The notes beneath the pieces were generated by a model. That model saw only the letters and a program-made list of their open reading frames with translations. It was not told the origin of the DNA and searched no databases. DNA of 64,000 nt from Galaxea fascicularis (taxonomy: Eukaryota; Cnidaria; Anthozoa; Scleractinia; Euphylliidae), in NCBI GenBank assembly GCA_948470475.1, contig OX419336.1, forward strand, positions 32,429,415-32,493,414. Reading direction: 5' to 3'. A program made the translations under genes and the position numbers. Shown one piece after another: positions 20,860 to 32,119 of this stretch (position 1 is the stretch's first letter; each line of letters starts with the position of its first letter).

Positions 20860-23800
20860 CTACTTCATTGGTTTCATGGACGATAATTGACTTATAACAC
20901 GTAATAAAGAACTATTTTCATCCTTCAGCCGGTTGTTGTCAACACGTAGCTGTTCCAGCTCCTGCAGAAGAGGAGAAAGAGCACAATGATCACTCTGCTA
21001 ATGAACATGCTCCATAACAAAGGAAAAATAATCAGTTTAACTCCTATTAAGTGGCGACTTAAATGGGGACTGGCTGCTTAAGAGGTCAAAAACAATGGAA
21101 GAACCCTCATTGGGACTTTGATAACAGGTACTAGCTGCCTGATAGAGGGTATCTGTTTAAAAGGTGGCCACTTCATGAAGGTTAGACTGTAGAAATACCT
21201 TTGACTTCAAGCAAGTGACCCAGTACTTTAAACACCACATATAATAACACTAAATTTAAGGTTAACATTTACAGTTCATCATGAAAATATACAAATGGTC
21301 AACTAGTTTAACTCTTTGAGGTTATTTCAATTTGTTCAACATGTACTATAAGGGTAAATTAGCCAGAAAATATACAAGAAATTATCACTACAAATGGATC
21401 AAAGAGAAGGAAAATTCACTGTCACACACTAATGTTCCAAACAAAAACCTAAATTAGGTCATTTCACCTTATTCTGAAGAGGGAAGCAAGGATGCCCATT
21501 AAATTATTGTTCTGAGGCATTCTTATCACTGCCAGTGTGGTCATTAGTTTTGTTGATGTAAGAATGAAATCCATTTGGCAGTTTAATTTTTTTTCATTCT
21601 AGTGAGGTGGCCTTGTAGTCTCCCACACAGACACTTGCCCATTATTTTGGCTCTGGTCATGCAACAGTAACACACCAGAAAAAGACCTGTGTAGGATAGT
21701 AGAGTGGCCACCCAGCCATGAAGCCATAAAACATCCAATGTTATTTCTTTGTCTTAAAAAAAAATTATTGTCCTGTTTAGTGCATTAACAGTTCATTCCA
21801 GATTTGTTAAAAATATTTTTCTTCTACATGACCGATCAAAATGTCCAGCCAACCAAAAGTTTGTCTGGACAAATTGTTAGTTTGGCCAGACATTGTCCAT
21901 TGACTGGCATTATTTTGAGCCCAAAAGGAAATTAATTAAAGACAAAAAGAACAACAATTTATCATTCGATAAATGATTACGATACTGAAAATTTAAACAG
22001 TACCAAACCAATGTAAATCTTTTTTTGTATGAACTCTTAAACTCTGGAGAGCCCCAGCATTTGTTCCCTTTTTAATTTCACATTTCTGTCACTTCGTTAC
22101 CAGATATTTTTTACACCAACAATGATCAATAATATTACCTTGTTGACTTTATCAAGTTCAGATTTGTAGTCTTCTAATTGGGCTTCATAATCATCTATTT
22201 TTTCAAGTAGTTGTTGTGTTTGGATGGTCTCACTATCTTTTAGCTGCAAATAAAGCAACAGATTAACATTCTTCAAAACATTCTTCAAATCTAATGACAA
22301 ATTAACCGCTGCCTCACTTAAATGGGAGGTGGGTGCCTGGGGTATCCAGGGGCTTCCACTGTGTCCTGCCAGGCCTCAGATAGAATACCACCCCCATGGC
22401 GGGCAAATCCCCACAACCCAGCCACAAGCCCCCATTCCAGGCACCAGTCAACACGGATAAGATCAGAGGAATGGAGACAAAAACAATGAGGGTGAGGTGG
22501 GTGGGGGAATGCTTGAAAACAGCTGTTCCAAACTGTTCCAAAACTGCACTGAAACACGAAGATCAAGCCACAACATTCCATGTGAGCCTGCACTAGTGAG
22601 ATTGACCACTGGCCAGGTACACACTAAGCTCATGGCGGTTAACTTTGTTAAGTTGACAGTTAACTAAATTACTATAGCTCTGAAGCATTCTACATTAAAA
22701 CGCTACTACTAGAGGACAGATGATAATCAACTGATGAAATGACCATCAAACAATCAATCAATTACATTAAGCAAATATATGACTACACCCAAGCGAACAA
22801 GGAAAAAATGGCTGGGAGTCCTGAAGCTACAAGCCATCTTCCTGTTTACAGATAAATTACAAGTCACAAAAAATATACAACTACAGACCATGAAGTTACC
22901 AATGAATTTCCATCAGTTAAGATTTGTTTGTATGATTTTGAATTGCCAACATAAACTCAGACCAGGGTTCGTACACTTTTTTCAACTACAAATTCAAGGA
23001 CTTTTTAAGGCCTTTCAAGGACACATTTTTTCCATTCGTCAAGGACTCCAAGATGGGTAAAATCAAGCCAATATAATGCCAAATCAGATGCTCAAAGTAG
23101 AGAATGCACCGATTTTGTCTCAGACACTTGTGAAGCTTTGTTGGATAAAACTGGCAACAAATTTCAACGACTTTCCAGCACTACCTGGCTACAACTGCAA
23201 GTCCAAAAACAGAAGGAAATAGACATGCTGTGAAGGGAGTGAACACATTATCGAAGGTCCATACACTTTTTCAGAAACAAAATTCCAGGACTTTTCCAGG
23301 CCACAGAAAGTTTTATTTCAGGACACATAATGCACATAAACTACTTTTCAGTTTGTGATCTCTGATTATCAAAAACAACATAAAGAAACTTCCCAGATCA
23401 AACAAGAAAACAAAAGCTAGCCATTCTTCCTTCCCTGGTCTGATTAAAAGCACTTGTACTTGCCAAGGATGAGAAGAAATGTTTAAAACCAGAAACCATT
23501 GGTGTCAACCATTCTTGGTAAGAAACAGTCTCTCATTTTGACAAGAAAACACATTGGTACAGTGACTTCCTGGTGACTACGAGAAAATTGTTCGATTTCA
23601 TCACTGCATCATTGATTGCCAAATATGGATGAAATGTTAAACACACTTGACGTGCCACCAAATCGCATGATCAACAACAATGGCGAGAAAACCAAAATCC
23701 ACACAACAAGAAACTTATGTATTCTCTTAACCCGTTTGCTTTTGAAGCCCATGTGACTGACACTGTGAAAGCTTTCCTCAGGCAAGAAAACACCAATCTT

Positions 23801-26800
23801 GCTGTCATTCCTGAAGATTTAACTTCACTTCTGCAGCTGCTGGATGTATTTTTAAACAGCAATTTTAAAATTGGAGTCAGAAAAAGATGGTTGGAGTGGA
23901 TGGCTGGTGGAATGCACGAGTTTATGCCAACAGGACGGCAAAGAAAGCCTTTGGTAGAGTTGATCTGTTCGTGGATTTTGCAGGCATGGAACGAGATTCC
24001 AGCAGAAATTGTCAGTGCCTCATTCTTAAAATGTGGAATCATGTACAAGTTGGATGGATCCAAGGAAGATTTAATTTATACTTCAGCAGAGGACACTTAC
24101 AAACTTGATAATTCTTCAATAGAGGAACTTTTTCAGTCTGACTCTGAGTCAGAATTCGAAGGTTACATGTACAGCTGTATGTTGTTTAGGTAACTGTTGT
24201 TTCAGACTTATTGAACAAGTGGACTCACCTGGATTGCATTGAACCTTTTTTGATATGTTTTCTGATTTCGGTTAACCCTATAACTCCCATTGTGAGGAGA
24301 AGTATCATGTTAACCACTCCTGGGAGTTAAAGGGTTAAAATACATGTACTTCATGCTTTTGCTTTTGTAGTTTTAGTAGTTTTTGTTGAAATATCATAGT
24401 TTGTGTTGTAAATAAATAAGCTTAATAACTTGTAGGACTATTGTTCTTATTTGTGCAATAAATATTTAGTTCCCATTATTTAAATAAATAAGTATGGATG
24501 AGGATTGAAACTGTTGTTTAGAGCTGTGAACTGTTTTTTTTTTTTTTCATGAGAAATAAGTAAAGAAGTGGAGTGCATACTATACATGACCGTGCATTAC
24601 ACACTGGTAAATATGGTCTATAGGATAGTAGATCTTGCTAAATATATGGCCAATCTGAATAGAGATGTGGAAGGGCAAACACTTACCGCTTTCTGCTCTA
24701 TTCTTCTGTTTGAACTAAGGAGAGAGAACTCAAAATTAAAAGTGCAAAGAAGGAAAATCATTTACTCTTCCAGAAACTCCACACTACTTACAGTATTCAA
24801 AAGACTCTTATCTGATAACCACACTTGGAAATATAAGATGAAAATGAACTCTTAAATTGCAAATTTAGTGAGAATTAACTTTTAACATTCATAACATAAA
24901 TTATCCAACACATTTGTTTCTTTTTATTTGCTTTTCTTCCACCTTATTAATGGCTGTATTGTCTGAGAGTTTTCCTCTGCAGACAACCACTAACATGTTT
25001 ATCCAATCAAGGCCCAATAAAATTTTGTGGCAAATGACAGGTTTAGCGTTTGATTGGCTTTGCATTAAAAACAGGTTTTCACCACACTCAAACTGCTGGT
25101 GTACATGGATTTTAGAATGTTAACTTTAATATGCAAGATACCACACAAAGAAAACAAAACACCTTGATGGATTACTAATGCAAATTTAGTGATGCAGTAA
25201 CTACAGTGTATAAACATAAATAAATTGGGTGATATTACTTAGAGTAAGTGTCTGACTGTCTCACTGTTAATTTTGCAGGTAACTGTAAATCAGTGTGGCA
25301 TATTTTGTCAATATTCTGTTCAACTGTTGGAACAGCTTTCTTTCATGTCATCTTTATGTTACTTCAACTTTATGCAAGATTGTGTGGCCTGCACACAGTC
25401 ATGTAAATAACTTACAAGTGAAAGGGTACAGCTTACAGCTTGTTGTAGCTGTGTAAATCATTTTCTTATGCCAGCTTGTACGAATGGGGGACCAAGGATG
25501 GCGAAGTGGTAAGAGCACTTGCCTCCCACCAATGTGATCCAGGTTCAAACCCCAATCTCTGCATCTCTACAGTTTGTTGTTGATTTGAAATATTTACTAA
25601 AGATTCAAGGTTTTCCTTGAAGGCCCAATAACTGGAAATGGTTACTCTGTCAAGCTCATGGTTCAGTGTGTGTATCAAGATGTTTCGCATAAGGTGCCTT
25701 TACCATGATGACGATATATTTTACACACTGTGGGAAGGCCTAATCCATTACTCAATTAAACACAAACTTTAAAGGTTTATGTACAATTGTATAACAGACA
25801 CTAAACAATAATATGGTCTTACCTTTTACTTTTAGGAGTATCCTACAAAAAAAGAGCAAAACGACAGTCTTGTTAGAATTGCAATTTTTTATTTTAGAAA
25901 GTACACATACATACTTATTGTGTTTCACAAGAAACTAAAATTATTAAGCTCTACTAAGCAAAACATTTTTACATTATGTAGTAGCCTACCCAGTAAGGTT
26001 CACTTAAAAGAAGTGTCTTTTGCAGTCTTTCAGTATATAAAAGAGCAGTAAGTATTTTAACATTTTAAAGGACATTAATTTGTTGTTTCCATCCTACAAA
26101 AAACTTAGATAACATACAGCTGTATTTTGGAACATTCATCTTTATCCTTCTTAGTACCAATGTTGCCTCTTGCATGCGATAATTATTGTGACACATGAAT
26201 TATTAGCCACAAAAGAGAAAATTGGAACTACACGAGGGAAACACATACAGTGTCTCCTAACTGAATTAGGAGATGGAACTAATCACGTCTGCACAAATGA
26301 AAATAAGCAGCTAATTTAAAACTTCACCAAAGAAAGGAATGAATTTCAAGTTGTATTAGCTCTATCTTATAAAACAGGTTTGTTTATGCAAAACATCCTG
26401 ATAACAAATCTCAAGTCAATCATCTTGATTCTATTTTCTCCCTGACCCAAAACTGGAAATACCAACAATGACAAAAGCAAATGCTCTTCAGCCTTCTAGA
26501 ATTCTCCAAAGATTCTTGCCCTTTTAAAGAAAGTTGTAACCTGTTTATTCAAGATAACATAATTTATACACAGTCTTAATGATTGTATGCTGCCTTCTGT
26601 GACTGTTCGGATTATTCTGTCATTAATTCCCAAATAAGGAAATCTACTATGAGTTTTTCTAAGAGGAAAGGCTGCTAATCCGGTAAAGCTTTTAAACGGA
26701 ATATATTTGTCTGTAAAAGCAATGACAGAAATAGAGACTGAGAAGATTTAAATAAGAGGCTTACAAATTAGAAGGAATATATAGGAGTATATGAACTGCA

Positions 26801-29483
26801 AATGTTGCAGTGTACAGTTCTAAGAAAACCAAAAAGTTTTGCTACTGTTCTAATCACAACATAAAACTTTAAAAATCTCAAGGTAACAATGTGAATTTCA
26901 CCTTGAATAACAAGACAATTCTCAAAACAGTTGCAGTAGGCAACAGAAATGCTGTGCAAATAACATGATTTACATGTAAGAGTAGGGCTAGGGAAAGGCT
27001 ATGTTTACCATTTCTGAGAAAGAAACTCTTGATCCTGTTTTGGAAAGTCTTCCAGCAAAGAGGAAGATCAAGCCAGTGCTTAATTGCAAAACAACACAGG
27101 GGATAACTCCTGAAATCTTGCCCTCTGGAGAAAGGAGTGCTTCAAAAGACCTCACTAGGTACAGATATAAGACTGTTTCCATAGAGTATCCATTTAAATT
27201 CACATAAAGGCCAGTTAAATAACCTTGTTATCTTTTGTCATCCCTTGGATACTATCAAGTTTCTGGCATATGCATTACAGTGTCTGCACAGCCACATTTT
27301 GTCTTGTAACTCATCAATTTTAAAGGGAGCCAAAGAATTTATCTCAAATTTTAATATAATTATTTAAATTCTTTCAATTTAATAATAATTTTTAACTGTT
27401 GTAAAGTAGGACTTTGTTGTCTACAGAAACTCGGCTTATAGAAAAACTCGTAAGTGACAGAGTTTCAAGAGTGTCTAAATGCCCTAATTTAGACCCACTG
27501 AGAAAGTATTACAAAATTTGATCCCTCCAGTTGACACAACTTCTACAAGGGAATTTTAATGTAATACATATTTCTTTCAAAGTTTTATCATAACTTTTGT
27601 ACATAAACATGACACGTGAGTGAAAAACTCCAAAACATACATGACAGCATGGAACACTCGCATTGATACTGCATAAAACAAAAACAGATTTGTGCTACAA
27701 TGTACATGGATTTCACTGTACATGTACGTACCTCGGTTTGTGTTTCATCGTCATTCGCCTGTTCGTTCTGTTGCGTGTTGGCCTTTACTTGCTTAGACAC
27801 GTTATCATCTTCCTCGCTCTAAAAACGCAAAATCCCATTTCCAACGTAAGTTCGCCATCACTGATCAAGGGCACAATATAATGTGAAGGACGGCTAAATT
27901 GTATTGTCCTTTTTTCTCATGTATGAGAAAGAACATTTCTGGGATCAATATAATCTCATCGGGTTGATGCAATGAGGGAGAAATCGAAGAGGACTTTCTG
28001 GTACTCAAGGAGCGAGTCACATCTGGCACACGAAAATTTAGCTACAAAGCGCTATTACATGAATAAATCAAAATTCAAAAATACGGCAAAAAATCAAATC
28101 CATCCCATGTGTTTACACTTGACGGCCTGTCTCGAAACCACATTACCAACACTCAGAATTACTTTAAAGCAAGTTCAATCACCCGATGTCTATTTCCACA
28201 CAATTGCACTGAAGACCACCAATTTGAAGCTGAACATTCAACGAAATACACATTATTTAGGCAGCATAAGTTTGTAAAGAGTCATTTTACTTTTGAGAAT
28301 AAATTAGATTAATATCATTCACACCACTTGCTCCTCGTTGTGCAAGCTCATGTTCAACACATCTACGACTTAAGACATTTTCAAAGAAGCTCATGCCCTT
28401 GAAAAAACACCACTGATATCGGAGATGAATTTCAGGCGATGTTTGGCCACAAATACCAAACGTACGTTGCAAAGACCAGCATTATAAGGAAACAAGTTGA
28501 AAAATTTAACACTAATTTTGCTCCCATAACACTGGCAAAATTTGCTACCATCTGGTGTATTGTCGTTAACTTATTAATTTCCACTTTTCTTTTAAAAGCA
28601 CTAGAGCTGGATTGATTTTAATTTATTGTTTAGATCTGCCAATGTCGAACAGCAAATAGAATTATAAGTTACATCTTTAACAAAATTCATTCATGAATAG
28701 AATGTCATATTTTGACTAGTCCAAACTAAACTTTCGGAACAATTCTTATTTTAGCGACGGAGATTAAACGAATCCAAACAAAGTATCTCTACAAAAGCGT
28801 AGTAATTTTGCTCAACGACAATAGTTTTCTAACGATATCGACACAAACTCGTTGCTTTGAGTGAAAGGCGAAATACCAGTGTACATTGTTCGTGACGCCG
28901 AAATCCTATACATCAACAGAGCCATCCGCAAAAATCACCGCGACAGATTGACCAAGCTGTTCTGTTCGGCTATAACACCGCGAAATGGAAATAAGTAGAG
29001 TAACAGATATTAAGTACAAATCATTTAAGAGATACTCACATCCCCATCTGCACCGGCAGGCATAATAACAACTCCTGTCGACCTCCTTTTTTCCCTCAAA
29101 TGTCTCTTGGCCTGTCTTTTATGTGCGCTATTTTCGCTCTTTCTATCCTTCTTGAGGCTTTTCTTGGGCGATGTTTCCTCCGGGGCAGCTGTAGCCCCTT
29201 CAACAGGCGCTTCATCGTTGGCATTCGTTTCTCCATCTTCTTTAGTTTTCCGCCTGTCTCTGCCTCGTCTCGCCGATTCTCTATCGGCGCTGCTTGCTAA
29301 GTCGTTTGCCACTCCACTGTCGTCCAAACCAGGATTATTGCGTTCCTTCGCAGGGGACGGAGTCCCATCGATGCCGTCACCGTATCGATTTGCCCTCTCT
29401 CTTTGACGTCTTTCATTTCTGTCTCGCTTGTATTTAGGCTTGGGAGTTTCAGCAGCATAACTTTCCTCAGAGACGTCCGCCAT
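20860..29483 (-). CDS. Stand-alone MYPT C-terminal-domain protein (gene B)
   Basis: Six exons: 29040-29483, 27732-27818, 25823-25842, 24687-24714, 22139-22243 and 20860-20961. All junctions are in phase, giving 261 residues. The ATG (GTCATGG) is the first in its frame. Exon 1 is a charged, disordered 148 residues ending in HLREKRRSTGVV, the equivalent of the Rho-kinase site around human MYPT1 Thr853. Exon 2 matches the following acidic segment, ending DETQTE. Exon 5 is a coiled coil (QQLLEKIDDYEAQLEDYKSE). Exon 6 is the MYPT zipper (NNRLKDENSSLLRVISQLS). There are no ankyrin repeats and no RVxF motif for PP1 binding. By analogy with the human small subunit M20/M21 from PPP1R12B, it may modulate or compete with full-length MYPT. 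The 20- and 28-base microexons rest on splice signals and phase. It lies about 13 kb downstream of gene A, same strand. Confidence 0.78.
22962..23330 (+). repeat. Two diverged copies of a dispersed repeat
   Basis: The stretches at 22962-23055 and 23253-23330 share the pattern 'GGTTCGTACACTTTTT ... TTCAAGGACTTT ... AAGGCC ... AGGACACAT' with many substitutions. Non-coding, in the intron between gene B exons 4 and 5, directly upstream of the transposase remnant. Confidence 0.45.
23590..24193 (+). pseudogene. pogo/Tigger-like DDE transposase remnant
   Basis: An open frame at 23717-24193 (158 codons) carries hallmarks of the end of a pogo/Tigger DDE_1 domain: the N near the catalytic Asp region (ENTNLAVIPEDLTSLLQLLDV), then RKRWLEWMAGG and LICSWILQAWNEIP. 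Just upstream, in another frame, is NMDEMLNTLDVPPNRMINNNG, resembling the N-MDETP-FDMP block of the family. Frame breaks and internal deletions show it is dead. Inserted antisense in an intron of gene B. Confidence 0.7.
25483..25680 (+). mobile_element. tRNA-derived SINE, degenerate
   Basis: The A-box-like GATGGCGAAGTGGTAAGAGC (about 25498-25517) and B-box AGGTTCAAACCCC (25541-25553) are spaced as in a tRNA. The CTTGCCTCCCACCAATGTG text between them matches the head of the SINE at 51662-51925 read on the other strand. The body has diverged. It lies in an intron of gene B, opposite strand. Confidence 0.6.
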
Positions 29484-29569
29484 GACTACGAAGGGAAGCC
29501 TTGCTAAGCGATAGCCCAACTTCCTGCGGTGGTTAATGGGCGAAGAAACACCTTCTTTGGGCCGTTATG

Positions 29570-31950
29570 TCATCGGGTACCGTAAAAATACCTCAATTTC
29601 GGGTTGGAAACTTTAACCCTTCAGTTTGGCGAGATTCTGTGGAGGAATTTACGTTACAATGGGGAAAAATTCTTGAAAACAACCCAAGCAGGCAGCCAGC
29701 GTGCATCAAAAATTACCCAGAATTTTGTGTTGGGTACAGCTGACATGCGCAGACCGACCGGGGCCTCAAGTCCACCCGCGAGCTGTTATTGGTTGATCCT
29801 GAAGACAATATAGCCCGTATAAACTTCACCAACTGACACACCAGGCATGTAATTGGACACTGGGTGAAATAAATTCCACCAATACACACATTTCAATCGG
29901 TCTCTACGTCAATCAGGATGCAGTCTTGGAAATGCCCTAAATGTTTTCTCATTCTGGGCATAGCAAAAACTACCAGCGACGCATAACAATTCCAAAAGGG
30001 CGAATCGGAAACCCTTCAGCCGCTCGAAACGAGAATTTCATGGTTTCTGATTTCATTAGAATGCAACCAAGCATGTCGCAGTGAGCCCGAATGGCGGTAA
30101 TTGAAGTGATCTCCCTTGTTTACTTTGAATATGAAATTGTACTGACATTTACATTGATAGTACTGTTGTTTCAATTTAACAATTTACAGTTAAAGAAATC
30201 AACTTCTGATTTTTGATTGAGTTACAGCTTTTATCAGCTGATATACAAGGCTGTTTCGCAATTAAACATGTGTTAACGTTGGTTGAGGACCCCAGAAAAC
30301 GTTTATAAAGACGATTATGCAAAACTCCTCATCCTTGTTTGAAGAGAGAGGCGAAAAAGTGAAGGAAAGGCAGACAACTCGTAAATAAACTTTCATTCGT
30401 TGACAATTAAGGCAGTCAAAATAATAACAGACACGAACAGTTCAATTTTCGGAGTGACAATTTGTCATAGCAGCTGGGAAGTTGATTCGTCAGACCATCG
30501 TAAAAATTTTACATCTCCAGTTATCATAATCAGGAAAGGCGGTGGCTTTAATTCGGGGAAAGGTCGCGGAACAAGAGAACTGAAGTGCAAGCCAGGTCGT
30601 TGAGAGGCAATTCCTTTAAGACCATTGCGGGGTCGCTCTGGGTATCGATAGAGTTGTCTTATGTGCCGGTCAACACAGCACATATTCGACAATTACTTAA
30701 ACAAATAAATTGTTTAAATAATATACAAAGAAAATCAGTTTTAAAAAATGCCTACCGTCTCGTGAAAAAAAAAAACACATGTCAAGACTGCACGAGTGAC
30801 ATTATGTTCCTGCAAATCTAAAGCATGAAACAAACTCGCCTAAACACACGAAATAACGAGGAAAATAATTTTACTAAAGTGACAGTAGAGACAGTTTTGC
30901 GTAACTCAGACATCCACTCTATTACCTTGAATTATCCTACTTCAATGCAAAAGGATCAGCCATAGACTTAAGGAAGCACTTCGGTTGAATTTGTAGCGAA
31001 GTGAAGTGAATTGAGAGAAGAGTACAAAAGGATATATACATAATCCAATTAGTCCGCTAGCGGGCTCAGGGGCACCATGTTGTGGTGACAGACTGGCCTT
31101 TGCCTTTTAAATTTTTAATTTTCAACCTCCCCAACATCCAATATTTTCCAATTTTCCTTACTTTAAACCCCCCCCCCCCACCCCCCAATGTTTATTCCTT
31201 CAGAACAACCCTGAAAAATCATACAAAAGACGTAAACATTTACTGTAGCACAAACTCCAACCTAATAGATGAGCTGTTACTTTAACGACCGTACTTCTCC
31301 ATCTGAAAGGTTCTCATTTTACTGTCTGTGTTGGACACAAGTTCACTAATTGCCAGTTACCATTTAAAGCGATAAACGGTTGTCATCAGTCGTTAGTCGG
31401 GGCCTCCTATGTTCACAATCTGGGCAAAGCCGTTTCAGGAGTCAGAAAAACCTTACCCGGTAACTGGCAGAATTCGGCGCTGACGTTTCGTCCTTGGTGT
31501 TGCCGTTGTCGTTTCTAACCGTTTTTGCTGTTCTCCCACTTACGGTGGTATTCGTAAGACGTGCAAGAAATTATGCTAGGGCGAGGCTGCGGGCGGCTTC
31601 TACATGTACAGCACTTTCTGAATGCATGTGTCTGTCACACGGTCAGTTTTAGAACTTCCTGAGTTCCCTTTCGTTCATAAGCTAATCGTTGGTGTTGTCA
31701 ACTGGGTTGACAAGATAATTTTTGGAATCTCTTTGATTATGGTGACCGATTGTCTTTGTCCCCTGTATCTGCTGTTGATAATCACTCTCGCGCCGCGAAG
31801 CTGTACCTAAATAGACTCCTCAGCATTAGCTCACCATTCAGCTGCTCAATCGACTGACAGTAGTTCAGTTCACGCTCAGACATGCAATTGTTCTTTGCAC
31901 ACACTTTCACTTTCATTTCAGAAAATAAGAAAACAGACATTAATTAAGAG
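29570..31950. other. Upstream intergenic region of gene B
   Basis: No gene recognised. The part nearest 29.5 kb should hold the gene B promoter; I saw no TATA box at a convincing distance. A C-homopolymer interrupted once lies at about 31168-31187. Short open frames here have no splice or homology support. Confidence 0.4.
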
Positions 31951-31957
31951 GACACAC

Positions 31958-31975
31958 TACTACCACCGCCGCCGC

Positions 31976-32012
<37 letters not shown>

Positions 32013-32090
32013 ACTACTACTACTACTACTACTGCTACTGCTACTACCGCAATACTGTTACTGTTACTACTACTACTACTGCTGCTCCTT
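31958..32090 (+). repeat. TAC/TGC/CCG trinucleotide microsatellite
   Basis: A run of triplets CCG, then CTG/TGC, then TAC/TGC with a short GTTACT interruption, directly before the LINE at 32120. The same kinds of triplets occur after the LINE at 35530 and 35807. No protein should be read from it. Confidence 0.9.
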
Positions 32091-32119
32091 ATGATACCAG
32101 TATAATGAGGAAATAATGT

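Noticed and set aside
27231..27600. Possible additional gene B exon in the AT-rich stretch left of exon 2
   Set aside because: No pair of splice signals with a matching phase was found; the junctions from exon 2 to the 20-base exon are already in frame.
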